Origin: Xanthobacteraceae bacterium
Lineage (GTDB): Bacteria; Pseudomonadota; Alphaproteobacteria; Rhizobiales; Xanthobacteraceae
Reading direction: 5' to 3'
NCBI GenBank assembly: GCA_019745775.1
Contig: JAIESR010000021.1
Location: 1-64,000 of the forward strand
Length of the DNA: 64,000 nucleotides
The stretch's first letter is position 1. Each line of letters begins with the position of its first letter. Below the pieces are notes generated by a model. That model was not told the DNA's origin. It did no database searches and saw only the letters and a program-made list of their open reading frames with translations. Below, one piece after another: positions 16,284 to 24,296 of this stretch. A program made the position numbers and the translations under genes.

Positions 16284-16937
16284 TCACATTTTGACGGAAG
16301 CGTATCCGGCGTTTGCGAAGTGGTTATCGCATTCGGTGGGATTGATGGTTTCTGTGAGGCTTCCGATGTGGCGCCAAGTGTCTTCGACGGTGCGCCTCTG
16401 AGCGGCGCGCATCCAATGTTTGATCTTGGCGAAGGTCTGTTCGATTGGATTGAGATCTGGGGAATAGGGCGGCAGGTACCAAAGCCTGGCACCCGCGGCT
16501 CTGATCATGCGGCGTAGTGCGGCTGACTTGTGACTGCCGAGATTGTCCATGATGACGATGTCGCCGGGCTTGAGGACCGGGACGAGTTGCTGCTCGACAT
16601 AGGCGCGGAAGCACTCGCCGTTGATCGGGCCGTCGAACACGCAAGGCGCGGTCAGGCGGTCGCAGCGCAAGGCGCCCAGGAAGGTCAGTGTTCGCCAGTG
16701 CCCCTGGGGTGCGAAGCCTCGCAGGCGCTCGCCCTTCGGCCCCCATCCGCGCAGCGGCGCCATGCTGGTCTTGATCCAGGTCTCGTCGATGAACACCAGG
16801 CGCCGAGGATCGAGCCAGGTCTGCCACGATCGCCAGCGCCGCCGCCTGCGAGTGACGTCGGCGCGAGCCTGCTCAAGGGCAAACATCGTTTTTTTTGAAG
16901 CGCAGTCCTTCGCTCCGCAGGAAAAGCCACACTGCAT
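16284..16937 (-). CDS. IS630 transposase, orfB (DDE catalytic part)
   Basis: Carries the DDE nuclease domain: first Asp in LVFIDETWIKTSM, second in VIMDNLGSHKS, and the acidic residue in SPDLNPIEQTFAKIKHWM. This is the DDE/DDD signature of the IS630-Tc1-mariner superfamily. It overlaps orfA and lies in the +1 frame relative to it. The join is at eight adenines (minus strand; T8 on plus at 16889-16896): orfA reads TTC AAA AAA AAC while orfB reads TCA AAA AAA ACG. It is probably made only as an OrfAB fusion by ribosomal frameshifting. The stop lies in the left terminal repeat. Confidence 0.85.
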   Translation of the reverse strand: MQCGFSCGAKDCASKKTMFALEQARADVTRRRRRWRSWQTWLDPRRLVFIDETWIKTSMAPLRGWGPKGERLRGFAPQGHWRTLTFLGALRCDRLTAPCVFDGPINGECFRAYVEQQLVPVLKPGDIVIMDNLGSHKSAALRRMIRAAGARLWYLPPYSPDLNPIEQTFAKIKHWMRAAQRRTVEDTWRHIGSLTETINPTECDNHFANAGYASVKM

Positions 16938-17232
16938 TGTGCGAGACCTTGATCCCGCGTGCGGCCAGTTCGTCCTTCAGCCCATGAAGCGTCAGGTGCG
17001 GCGTCCGGCTAATCCGCTCCTTGATGAAGGCCCGGTGCGGCTCCAGGACCCGCTTGCGATGTCCGCCCATCTTGCCGGGCGCCACCGAGCCGGTCACCCT
17101 ATAGCGTTGCGCCCACTTCACCACCGACGACACCGCAACGCCAAACCGCGACGCTACCGCGCGGCAGCTCTCACCCCGCGATACCGCCGCAACCACACGC
17201 TCACGAAGATCGTTGGAAAGGGGTCGCGCCAT
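16873..17232 (-). CDS. IS630 transposase, orfA (helix-turn-helix DNA-binding part)
   Basis: 119-aa N-terminal part of the transposase, starting MARPLSNDLRERVV at the ATG of 17230-17232. It contains the helix-turn-helix (SCRAVASRFGVAVSSVVKWAQRY) that binds the terminal repeats, then a second DNA-binding region (RTPHLTLHGLKDELAARG). It ends soon after the A8 run, where the downstream catalytic frame takes over. On its own it may repress transposition by occupying the ends. Confidence 0.85.
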   Translation of the reverse strand: MARPLSNDLRERVVAAVSRGESCRAVASRFGVAVSSVVKWAQRYRVTGSVAPGKMGGHRKRVLEPHRAFIKERISRTPHLTLHGLKDELAARGIKVSHNAVWLFLRSEGLRFKKNDVCP

Positions 17233-17344
17233 CGGATGCTGGCCTCCATCCCAGCCAGCATCTTGAATCACAATCCCCAACAAAGGGGAATCCCTTCCGA
17301 TTCAATTAATCCGTGAACCGCTCTAGAGAGCATGTTCCGCTTGG

Positions 17345-17440
17345 CACAGACCTCTCCTCCGCTCATTCCCGCGCAAGCGGTAATCCAGAATCTTACTTTA
17401 TGGCCCCTGGGTCCCCGCTTTCGCGGGGACGAGCGGACTG
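17345..17440. repeat. Mosaic palindromic repeat next to the IS630 element
   Basis: GTCCCCGC (17411-17418) and GCGGGGAC (17423-17430) form a stem with loop TTTC, preceded by a related segment (CTCATTCCCGCGCAAGCGG) in the opposite sense. It belongs to the family seen at 2838-2910. It lies between the IS right end and the stop of the Gfo/Idh gene and encodes nothing recognisable. Confidence 0.55.
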
Positions 17441-17489
17441 AGGGAGCGCGATTCAAAATCAGCGGAACTTGCGCCAGGCGGGGCGCCGC

Positions 17490-18590
17490 TCAACGCGCCA
17501 CGAAGAAATTCTTGTCCTTGATCGGCAGCGTCACCGCGCCGCCGGTCGCCATCGAGTATTCGATCGCCAGCGTCGCTTCCAGCGTGGCGCGCGCCTCCTG
17601 CGGCGTCGCCAGCACGCAGGGCTTGCCGAGCGCGAGGTGGTCGAGCCAGGCGCGGGTCTCGTTCGGGATCGGGCCCCACAACTCGCCGAGCGCCCAATCG
17701 CCGGGCGTGCCGCTTTGCAGGAACACCATGTTGACGGTGTGGTCCGGCAGGTAGACGTGCGGCACGCCTTTCTCCGAATACATGATCTGGTCGGTGTGGT
17801 CGTCGTCGAGCAGCATGACGCCTTCGGTGCCGAGCAGCTCGACCCGCGCGGCGTGCCCGAGCGCCGGATATTTCTCCGGCAGCGAATAGCACAGACCGAG
17901 ATTGACCACCGAGCCGTCGTCATAGGTGAACACGGCAAAGCCGACGTCGGGCACGTCGTGGCCGGCGGCTTTCAAGACGCCGGTCTGGCCGCGGGCATAG
18001 ACCTCGACGATGCGGCGCCCTTCAAAGAACCAGTTCATCAGGTCGACGTAGTAGGTCAGGGCATCGACCACCGGCGTCGCATGGGGATCGCGCTTCAGGA
18101 TCGCGAACGCCTGGGAACGCGAATTGTAGAGCCGCGCGGCGCCGCCGGTGACGGTGCCGATGCGGCCTTGCAGGATCTGCTCCTTGGCGATCAGGTAGCG
18201 TTCCTTGTAGCGGCGGCTGTAGGCGACCCGCACATCGGCGCCGCGCTTCTCGATCGCGCGCAGCACCTGATCGGCGTCGCCGAGCGACAGCGCGATCGGT
18301 TTTTCGACCAGCACCGGCAGGCCGCGTTCGATCGCGGCGAGGATCGGCTTGACGTGCTCGCCTTCGCTGGTCGAGACGATGACCGCGTTGACCTCCGGGC
18401 GCGCAATGATCGCGTCGTTGTCGCCGGAGTGCACCTTGGCGCCGACCGCCTCGGCGAGCTGCTTCGCCTTGGCGGGGTCGGCGTCCGACACCGCGATAAA
18501 GCCGACGGCGGGATGACCGGCGGCGAGCTTGGCGCGCAGCGTGCCGATGCGGCCGGAGCCGACGATGGCGAGACCGATTTCCTTGGCCAT
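17490..18590 (-). CDS. Gfo/Idh/MocA family NAD(P)-dependent oxidoreductase
   Basis: 366-aa two-domain dehydrogenase of sugars or cyclitols. The Rossmann start VGSGRIG lies at residues 10-16, the EKP motif (LPVLVEKPIAL) near residue 95 supplies the catalytic lysine, and the C-terminal half is the alpha/beta substrate domain. The ATG at 18590 follows the tctC stop by four bases, so it is the last gene of the tctB-tctA-tctC operon. This links the imported compound to an oxidation step: the transporter probably brings in the substrate or its precursor. The substrate is not identifiable. Confidence 0.85.
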   Translation of the reverse strand: MAKEIGLAIVGSGRIGTLRAKLAAGHPAVGFIAVSDADPAKAKQLAEAVGAKVHSGDNDAIIARPEVNAVIVSTSEGEHVKPILAAIERGLPVLVEKPIALSLGDADQVLRAIEKRGADVRVAYSRRYKERYLIAKEQILQGRIGTVTGGAARLYNSRSQAFAILKRDPHATPVVDALTYYVDLMNWFFEGRRIVEVYARGQTGVLKAAGHDVPDVGFAVFTYDDGSVVNLGLCYSLPEKYPALGHAARVELLGTEGVMLLDDDHTDQIMYSEKGVPHVYLPDHTVNMVFLQSGTPGDWALGELWGPIPNETRAWLDHLALGKPCVLATPQEARATLEATLAIEYSMATGGAVTLPIKDKNFFVAR

Positions 18591-18594
18591 GCGG

Positions 18595-19563
18595 TTATTG
18601 CACCTTGCCGATCGCGCGCACGGTGGCTTCAGTCTTGCGGCTGTCCTCGTCCCACCACGGGCGGAACTCGTCGCGGTCGAGATAGTCGATGCCGCTGCCG
18701 ACCTTTTCCATCGCCTTGATGAAGTCCGGGTCCTTGACCGCCTTGGCCGCCGCCTCGCGCCAGAACGTGATGATCGGCTCCGGCACCTTGGCTTGGGTGA
18801 ACAGCCCGTTCCACTGATAATACTGCGCGTCGAAGCCGAGTTCCTTCAGCGTCGGGACGTCGGGAAATGCCGCGACACGCTTGGTCCCTAATGTGGCAAC
18901 GGGGCGAAGCAGGCCTGCGCGCGCCTGCGGGCCGCCGACCGCGGGATGCGCGGCGAGCACCTGTGCATGATTGCCGAGCACCGCGGTCAGCGACGGGCCG
19001 CCGCCGGCGGTCGGCAGGTGACGCATGCGGGCGCCGGTCGCCTTCAGCACGATCTCGACAGCAAGATGCGTTGTGCCGTAGAGCCCGCCGGAGGCATAGA
19101 CGATCTGGCCCGGCCGCTTCTTGGCGTCGGCCATCAGCTCCTTGAAATCCTGCCAGGGCGTCTTCGCATTGACGAACAGCATCGAGGGATCGGCGGAGAC
19201 GAGCGCGATCGGCGCGAACTGGTCCCGCGTAAAACTCGGCGGGCGGCCGAACACCTGATCGACGGCGGGGAGGAGCGCGAGCTGCGTGGTCGCGACCGTG
19301 ATGGTGTAGCCGTCGGGCGGCGCGTTCGCGACCTGCATGGTGCCGATCAGCGCAGCCGCGCCGGGCCGGTTCTGGATCACCACCGGCTGGCCGATGATGC
19401 GCTCGAGCACCGGCGCGATCGCGCGCGCGGTGGTGTCGGTCGAGCCGCCGGGCGGATAGCCAAGCAGGATGGTGACGGGCCTCGACGGGAATTTGTCCTG
19501 CGCCTGCGCCGCGCTGGTCATGAAACCGACGGCGATCGAAAGTGCCAGAACGGCCAGGCGCAT
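18595..19563 (-). CDS. Tripartite tricarboxylate transporter receptor (TctC/Bug family)
   Basis: 322-aa periplasmic binding protein with a Sec leader ending near AAQAQ, then FPSRPVTILLGYPPGGSTDTTARAIAP, the canonical Bug opening with the ligand-binding loop. VIQNRPGAA near residue 68 and PDGYTITVA follow in the usual order. The ATG at 19563 has a strong ribosome site (GGAAGGGAG); an ATG at 19587 is less likely. It lies 20 bp downstream of tctA, so it is the cognate receptor of this transporter. The ligand is presumably a carboxylate, its identity unknown. Confidence 0.9.
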   Translation of the reverse strand: MRLAVLALSIAVGFMTSAAQAQDKFPSRPVTILLGYPPGGSTDTTARAIAPVLERIIGQPVVIQNRPGAAALIGTMQVANAPPDGYTITVATTQLALLPAVDQVFGRPPSFTRDQFAPIALVSADPSMLFVNAKTPWQDFKELMADAKKRPGQIVYASGGLYGTTHLAVEIVLKATGARMRHLPTAGGGPSLTAVLGNHAQVLAAHPAVGGPQARAGLLRPVATLGTKRVAAFPDVPTLKELGFDAQYYQWNGLFTQAKVPEPIITFWREAAAKAVKDPDFIKAMEKVGSGIDYLDRDEFRPWWDEDSRKTEATVRAIGKVQ

Positions 19564-19583
19564 GAGTGTCTCCCTTCCACGTT

Positions 19584-21086
19584 TCATTCCGCTGCTTCTT
19601 TCAGGCGGGTCCGCCGCATCACCGCCGGGATCAGGCCGATCGCGAGCAGCGCGGCGCCGACGAGCAGCAGCGCGACCGTGATCGGCCGTTGCAGGAAGAT
19701 TGTATACTCGCCGCCCGACATCGCCAGCGATTGCCGGAACGCCATCTCCAGCATCGGCGCGAGGATAAAGCCGAGCACGATCGGCGCCACGTCATAGCGC
19801 AGCTTGCGCAAGCCGTAGCCGGCGGCGCCCGCGATCCCCATGATCAGGACTTCGACCATGCTGTGGTTCACCGCATAGACGCCGACGATGCAGCAGATCA
19901 ATATCACCGGATAAAGGTAAGTGTAGGGGATTCGCAGCAGCGACACGAATACCCCGACCAGCGGCAGGTTGAGGATCAACAACACCAGATTCCCGATGTA
20001 CATGCTGGCGATGAATCCCCAGAACAGCTGCGGCTGCTGCGCGATAAGCAGCGGCCCGGGTGCGATGCCGTGCACCACCAGCACCGCGATCAGGATCGCC
20101 TGCACCGGGCCGAGCGGTACGCCGAGTGCGAGCATCGGCACGAAGGCGCCGCAGGCGGCGGCGTTGTTCGCCGATTCCGGGCCGGCCACGCCTTCGACCG
20201 CGCCCTTGCCGAAGCGCTCGGGGTGGTCGGAGAGCTTCTTCTCGACCGCGTAGGAGACGAACGACGACAGGATATGCGCGGAACCCGGGATGATTCCGAT
20301 CAGGAAGCCGATCACCGTGCCGCGCCCGATCGGGCCGATCGACGCGCGTGCCTCGGCGCGTGATGGCAGCAATTCCGAAAACCGCGGTTTCATCGGCCGC
20401 ATCGCGCGGGTGCCATAGGCGAGCATGATCTCGGAGACGCCGAACAGCCCGACCGCGAGCGGTAAGACGCCGAGCCCGTCGGAGAGCTCGTGCACGCCGA
20501 ACGAGAAGCGGTTGTAGCCGCTCATCGGATCGATGCCGATCATGCCAAGGAGGAGCCCGAGCACCGCCATGGTCAGCGTCTTCGGCATCGGGCCGCTGCT
20601 CATGTAGGAGAGAACGAAGAGCCCCATCATCAGCAGCGCGAAATATTCCGGGGGCCCGAACGCGAGGGCAAACCGCGCCAATGGCGGCGCCAAGAGCATC
20701 AGCGCCACCACGCTGAGCGTGCCGGCGACGAACGAGCCGATCGCCGCGATCGCCAGCGCCGGCCCGGCGCGGCCCTGCCGCGTCATCTCGTAGCCGTCGA
20801 TGCAGGTGACGACCGACGCGGCCTCGCCCGGGATGCGCATCAGGATCGAGGTGGTCGAGCCGCCATACATGGCGCCGTAATAGATGCCGCCGAGCAGCAC
20901 GATCGCGGTGGTCGGCGGCAGGCCGAAGCTGATGGGCAGGAGAATGCTGATGCCGGCGAGGGGGCCGAGGCCCGGCAGCACGCCGACGATGGTGCCGATG
21001 ATACAGCCGAGAAACGCGTAGAGGAGCACCGAGGGGTCGAGCACCACCTGGAAGCCGAGCAGCAGATTGTGCAGGGTCTCTGCCAT
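19584..21086 (-). CDS. Tripartite tricarboxylate transporter large membrane subunit (TctA family)
   Basis: 500-aa integral membrane protein with about twelve helices. It is the main permease of a sodium- or proton-driven TTT system. Family marks include GVLPGLGPLAGISILLPI near residue 38, YYGAMYGGSTTSIL near residue 70, and the internal repeat IGIIPGSAHILSS near residue 265. The ATG at 21084-21086 is 10 bp after tctB and the stop is 20 bp before tctC. This is the only complete TTT permease in the window, while three other TctC receptors lack one. Confidence 0.92.
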   Translation of the reverse strand: MAETLHNLLLGFQVVLDPSVLLYAFLGCIIGTIVGVLPGLGPLAGISILLPISFGLPPTTAIVLLGGIYYGAMYGGSTTSILMRIPGEAASVVTCIDGYEMTRQGRAGPALAIAAIGSFVAGTLSVVALMLLAPPLARFALAFGPPEYFALLMMGLFVLSYMSSGPMPKTLTMAVLGLLLGMIGIDPMSGYNRFSFGVHELSDGLGVLPLAVGLFGVSEIMLAYGTRAMRPMKPRFSELLPSRAEARASIGPIGRGTVIGFLIGIIPGSAHILSSFVSYAVEKKLSDHPERFGKGAVEGVAGPESANNAAACGAFVPMLALGVPLGPVQAILIAVLVVHGIAPGPLLIAQQPQLFWGFIASMYIGNLVLLILNLPLVGVFVSLLRIPYTYLYPVILICCIVGVYAVNHSMVEVLIMGIAGAAGYGLRKLRYDVAPIVLGFILAPMLEMAFRQSLAMSGGEYTIFLQRPITVALLLVGAALLAIGLIPAVMRRTRLKEAAE

Positions 21087-21096
21087 GGTGACGTTG

Positions 21097-21597
21097 TTAC
21101 AGCCCCCACGGTCCGGTAGGGAGCGAGACCCTCAGCACATGCACGAACAAAGCATAGCTGCCGAAGGCGATGCCGAAGCTCACCAGCAGGGTCGGGGTCA
21201 GCGGCTTGCGCTCGACGACGCCGAGATAGAACAGCAGCAAGCCCAGCACCGTCAGGCGATAGCCGATGGCGCCGAAGGCGAAGGCGCTGACCAGGATGCC
21301 GGCAATGATGAAGACGGCGTGGCGCGCTGCGCCCTGGTCGGCCGGCTCTTCTTCAACGTTGCTCGCCTCAGCGCTATCGACTGCGTTCGCGCCGCTGCCG
21401 GCCATGCTCCAGAGCGCGAACACCACCAGAAGGATCGCGAGCGCAAGCGGCGTGATGCCCGGACCGGGGTTGTCGATGGTGCCGAATGGCAGGTCGGCGA
21501 GGCTTCGCCAGATGAACAACAGCCCCACGGCGACAAGCGCCAGCGCGCCGATCCGCTGGCGTTGCGTTTCCCTGTCGGACGGCCGGAGCACGCTCAT
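21097..21597 (-). CDS. Tripartite tricarboxylate transporter small membrane subunit (TctB family)
   Basis: 166-aa protein with four predicted helices and a charged central loop (SAEASNVEEEPADQ). That is the normal design of TctB, which pairs with TctA in the inner membrane. The GLLFIWRSLADLPFGTIDNPGPGITPLALA stretch matches the family N-terminus. The ATG at 21597 has GGTGG upstream; the frame stays open far upstream but without conserved sequence. It is first in the tctB-tctA-tctC-Gfo/Idh operon, and the promoter should lie in 21598-21744. Confidence 0.85.
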   Translation of the reverse strand: MSVLRPSDRETQRQRIGALALVAVGLLFIWRSLADLPFGTIDNPGPGITPLALAILLVVFALWSMAGSGANAVDSAEASNVEEEPADQGAARHAVFIIAGILVSAFAFGAIGYRLTVLGLLLFYLGVVERKPLTPTLLVSFGIAFGSYALFVHVLRVSLPTGPWGL

Positions 21598-21744
21598 GGT
21601 GCCACCATTCCCGCTCGAACGTTTTCTCCCGCGTGAACTGTACTCCCAAAACGCCGGATGAAACCACCACCACAAAGCGGACGCAGGCGGTCTTTCCAAT
21701 GCTATGGTGCGCAACACAAGAAGAAGCATGGGAGGACGTTTCCG

Positions 21745-22323
21745 ATGAGCGAGTCGACAGGGCCGCGCTTCTCGAAATTCGAGATGGGCGATTTGAGCGA
21801 GCAGCAGAAGCGCGTTGCCGAGCGGATCATGAAGGTGTCGAGCGCCGGGCTCGGCGGCCCCTACAGCATCCTGTTGCGCAGCCCGGTGCTGGCGGAGCGC
21901 TATCTGGGCATGACCGACTATCTGCGGTTCGAGACCTCGCTGCCGCATCGCCTGAACGAGCTCGCGATCCTGATCGAGGCGCGGCTGTGGGACGCGCAAT
22001 ACGAATGGTGGGCGCATTATCCGATCGCGATGCGCGCCGGCGTCTCGCCCGAGGTGGCGGAGGCGATCCGCAACGGCCTGCGTCCGAGCGGCATGAAAGA
22101 GGACGAGGAGGTCGTCTACGACGTCTGCATCGAGCTGTTACGCGACCGCAACCTCACCGACGCGACCTTCGCGCGTGCCAATAAGGTGCTGGGCGAGCAG
22201 CCGACCATCGACCTGATTGCGGTCGCGGGCTTCTACGTGATGGTATCGTCGGTGCTGATCGCCGGCCGCGTCGGGATTCCCGACGGCAGCCCGCCGCCGC
22301 TGCCGACGTTGCTGAAGAGGTGA
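21745..22323 (+). CDS. Carboxymuconolactone decarboxylase/AhpD-like protein
   Basis: 192-aa cytoplasmic protein of the CMD superfamily. The core has RLNELAILIEARLWDAQYEWWAHYPIAMRAGVSPEVAEAIRNG, the helical pattern of the family. The CxxC of peroxidatic AhpD proteins is absent, so a lactone-decarboxylase-like or other role is more likely than antioxidant activity. The ATG at 21745 has GGGAGGA upstream. It is divergent from tctB and may share its promoter region. The reaction is unknown. Confidence 0.8.
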   Translation: MSESTGPRFSKFEMGDLSEQQKRVAERIMKVSSAGLGGPYSILLRSPVLAERYLGMTDYLRFETSLPHRLNELAILIEARLWDAQYEWWAHYPIAMRAGVSPEVAEAIRNGLRPSGMKEDEEVVYDVCIELLRDRNLTDATFARANKVLGEQPTIDLIAVAGFYVMVSSVLIAGRVGIPDGSPPPLPTLLKR

Positions 22324-22335
22324 GCGCCGTGCGGC

Positions 22336-22533
22336 CTAAAGTCGGCTTGGCAGGATCGCGACCACGAGCGAGATGAAAGCGATCGCGAGACCGAAGATCA
22401 TCAGCGGCAGCGGCGCGACCAGATACGGCATCAAGCGATATTTGCGCCGATGCTCCATCAAGGCGCCGAGGCAGATCATGGCCACGCCGATCGCCATGAT
22501 GACCAACGCAATCTCACGCCGGGTAAAGTCCAT
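22336..22533 (-). CDS. Small two-helix membrane protein, hypothetical
   Basis: 65-aa protein with two hydrophobic segments (LVIMAIGVAMICLGALM and LVAPLPLMIFGLAIAFISLVVAI) separated by a basic loop (EHRRKYRL). The ATG at 22533 has AAGGAG seven bases upstream, which supports a real gene. It is convergent with the carboxymuconolactone decarboxylase-like gene. The family is unknown. Confidence 0.55.
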   Translation of the reverse strand: MDFTRREIALVIMAIGVAMICLGALMEHRRKYRLMPYLVAPLPLMIFGLAIAFISLVVAILPSRL

Positions 22534-22630
22534 GGCCGCTCCTTCTTGACCGGCCGGGCAGGAGGCCGCAGCGATCTGCGGCCGGACTTGTAGACGAGAC
22601 AGCGGCAGGTTGCCAGCGCTCCGCTGGCCC

Positions 22631-24253
22631 TCAACTTCGCAGGCCCGGCGCCTCATGCCCAGTGCGCGCGACGTATTCCGTATAGCCACCGCCGTACTGG
22701 TGGATGCCCTCGGGCGTCAGCTCCAGCACGCGGTTGGAGAGCGCGGCCAGGAAGTGCCGGTCGTGCGAGACGAACAGCATGGTGCCTTCGTACTGCGAGA
22801 GCGCCACGATCAGCATCTCTTTCGTCGCCATATCCAGATGGTTGGTGGGCTCGTCGAGCACCAAAAAATTCGGTGGATCGAACAGCATCTTCGCCATCAC
22901 CAGCCGCGCCTTCTCGCCGCCCGACAGCACGCGGCATCTCTTCTCGACGTCGTCGCCGGAGAAGCCGAAGCAGCCGGCGAGCGCGCGCAGCGAGCCCTGG
23001 CCGGCCTGCGGGAACGAGTTCTCCAGCGACTCGAACACCGTCTCCTCGCCGTCGAGCAGGTCCATCGCGTGCTGCGCGAAGTAGCCCATCTTGACGCTGC
23101 CGCCGAGCGCCACGGTGCCGTCGTCGGGCTCGGCCGAGCCGGCGACGAGCTTCAACAGCGTCGACTTGCCGGCGCCGTTGATGCCCATGACGCACCAGCG
23201 CTCCTTGCGGCGGACCAGGAAGTCGAAGCCCTCGTAGATGCTCCTGGAGCCGTAGCCCTTGCGCACCTTCTTCAGGCTGACGACGTCCTCGCCGGAGCGC
23301 GGGGCCGGCGGAAACTCGAACAGCACGGTCTGGCGGCGGCGCGGCGGCTCGACGCGCTCGATCTTTTCGAGCTTCTTCACCCGGCTCTGCACCTGCGCGG
23401 CGTGCGAGGCGCGCGCCTTGAAGCGCTCGATGAACTTGATCTCCTTCGCCAGCATCGCCTGCTGGCGCTCGAACTGCGCCTGCTGCTGCTTTTCGTTGAG
23501 CGCGCGCTGCTGCTCGTAGAATTCGTAGTTGCCCGAATAGGCCGTGAGCGAACCGCCGTCGATCTCCACGATCTTGGTCACGATGCGGTTCATGAACTCG
23601 CGGTCGTGCGAGGTCATCATCAGCGCGCCTTCGTAGCCTTTCAGGAATTGCTCGAGCCAGATCAGGCTTTCGAGGTCGAGATGGTTGCTCGGCTCGTCGA
23701 GCAGCATGGCGTCGGGCTGCATCAGGAGGATGCGCGCCAGCGCGACGCGCATCTTCCAGCCGCCCGACAGCTTGCCGACGTCGCCGTCCATCATCTCCTG
23801 GCTGAAGCCGAGCCCCGCGAGGATTTCGCGCGCACGGCTTTCGAGCGCATAGCCGCCCAATTCTTCAAAGCGCGCCTGCACGTCGCCATACCGCTCGACG
23901 ATCGCTTCCATGTCGTCGGCGCGGTCGGGGTCGGCCATCGCGGTCTCGAGCTCCCTGAGCTCGGCGGCGACCGCGCTGACCGGCCCGGCGCCGTCCATCA
24001 CCTCGGCGACGGCGCTGCGGCCCGCCATTTCCCCCACGTCCTGGCTGAAATAGCCGATGGTGACGCCGCGCTCGACCGAGACCTGGCCCTCGTCGGGCGG
24101 CTCCTCGCCGGTGATCATGCGGAAGAGGGTGGTCTTGCCGGCCCCGTTGGGGCCGACGAGGCCGATCTTTTCGCCCTTGTTGAGCGCCGCGGAGGCTTCG
24201 ATGAAGAGGATCTGCCGGCCGTTTTGTTTGCCGATATTGTCGAGACGGATCAT
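22631..24253 (-). CDS. ABC-F family ATPase (ribosome-associated)
   Basis: 540-aa soluble protein with two ABC ATPase domains and no membrane part. Walker A motifs are GPNGAGKT near residue 35 and GINGAGKS near residue 360. Signatures are LSGGW and LSGGE, and Walker B motifs are MLLDEPSNHLD and LVLDEPTNHLD. The linker (KQQQAQFERQQAMLAKEIKFIERFKARASHAAQVQSR) is the P-site tRNA interaction motif of ABC-F factors. Such proteins bind the ribosomal E site and rescue stalls or protect against antibiotics. The first signature has W instead of the usual Q or E, as in several bacterial ABC-F clades. Confidence 0.9.
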   Translation of the reverse strand: MIRLDNIGKQNGRQILFIEASAALNKGEKIGLVGPNGAGKTTLFRMITGEEPPDEGQVSVERGVTIGYFSQDVGEMAGRSAVAEVMDGAGPVSAVAAELRELETAMADPDRADDMEAIVERYGDVQARFEELGGYALESRAREILAGLGFSQEMMDGDVGKLSGGWKMRVALARILLMQPDAMLLDEPSNHLDLESLIWLEQFLKGYEGALMMTSHDREFMNRIVTKIVEIDGGSLTAYSGNYEFYEQQRALNEKQQQAQFERQQAMLAKEIKFIERFKARASHAAQVQSRVKKLEKIERVEPPRRRQTVLFEFPPAPRSGEDVVSLKKVRKGYGSRSIYEGFDFLVRRKERWCVMGINGAGKSTLLKLVAGSAEPDDGTVALGGSVKMGYFAQHAMDLLDGEETVFESLENSFPQAGQGSLRALAGCFGFSGDDVEKRCRVLSGGEKARLVMAKMLFDPPNFLVLDEPTNHLDMATKEMLIVALSQYEGTMLFVSHDRHFLAALSNRVLELTPEGIHQYGGGYTEYVARTGHEAPGLRS

Positions 24254-24296
24254 TGCGACGGGGATTCCGGAAGGCGGGGAGGGGCGGGCTTAGGTC

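Larger units (their letters stand above)
16277..17323 (-). mobile_element. Complete IS630-family insertion sequence (1047 bp)
   Basis: Bounded by 11-bp inverted repeats GAGCGGTTCAC (16277-16287) and GTGAACCGCTC (17313-17323), each flanked outside by TA (16275-16276 and 17324-17325), the target duplication typical of IS630. It carries two overlapping minus-strand frames, a helix-turn-helix part and a DDE part, joined through an A8 run. The transposase stop codon lies inside the left repeat. Both ends and both frames look intact, so the element may still be active. It sits between glutaminase and the Gfo/Idh gene and interrupts no recognisable gene. Confidence 0.9.
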
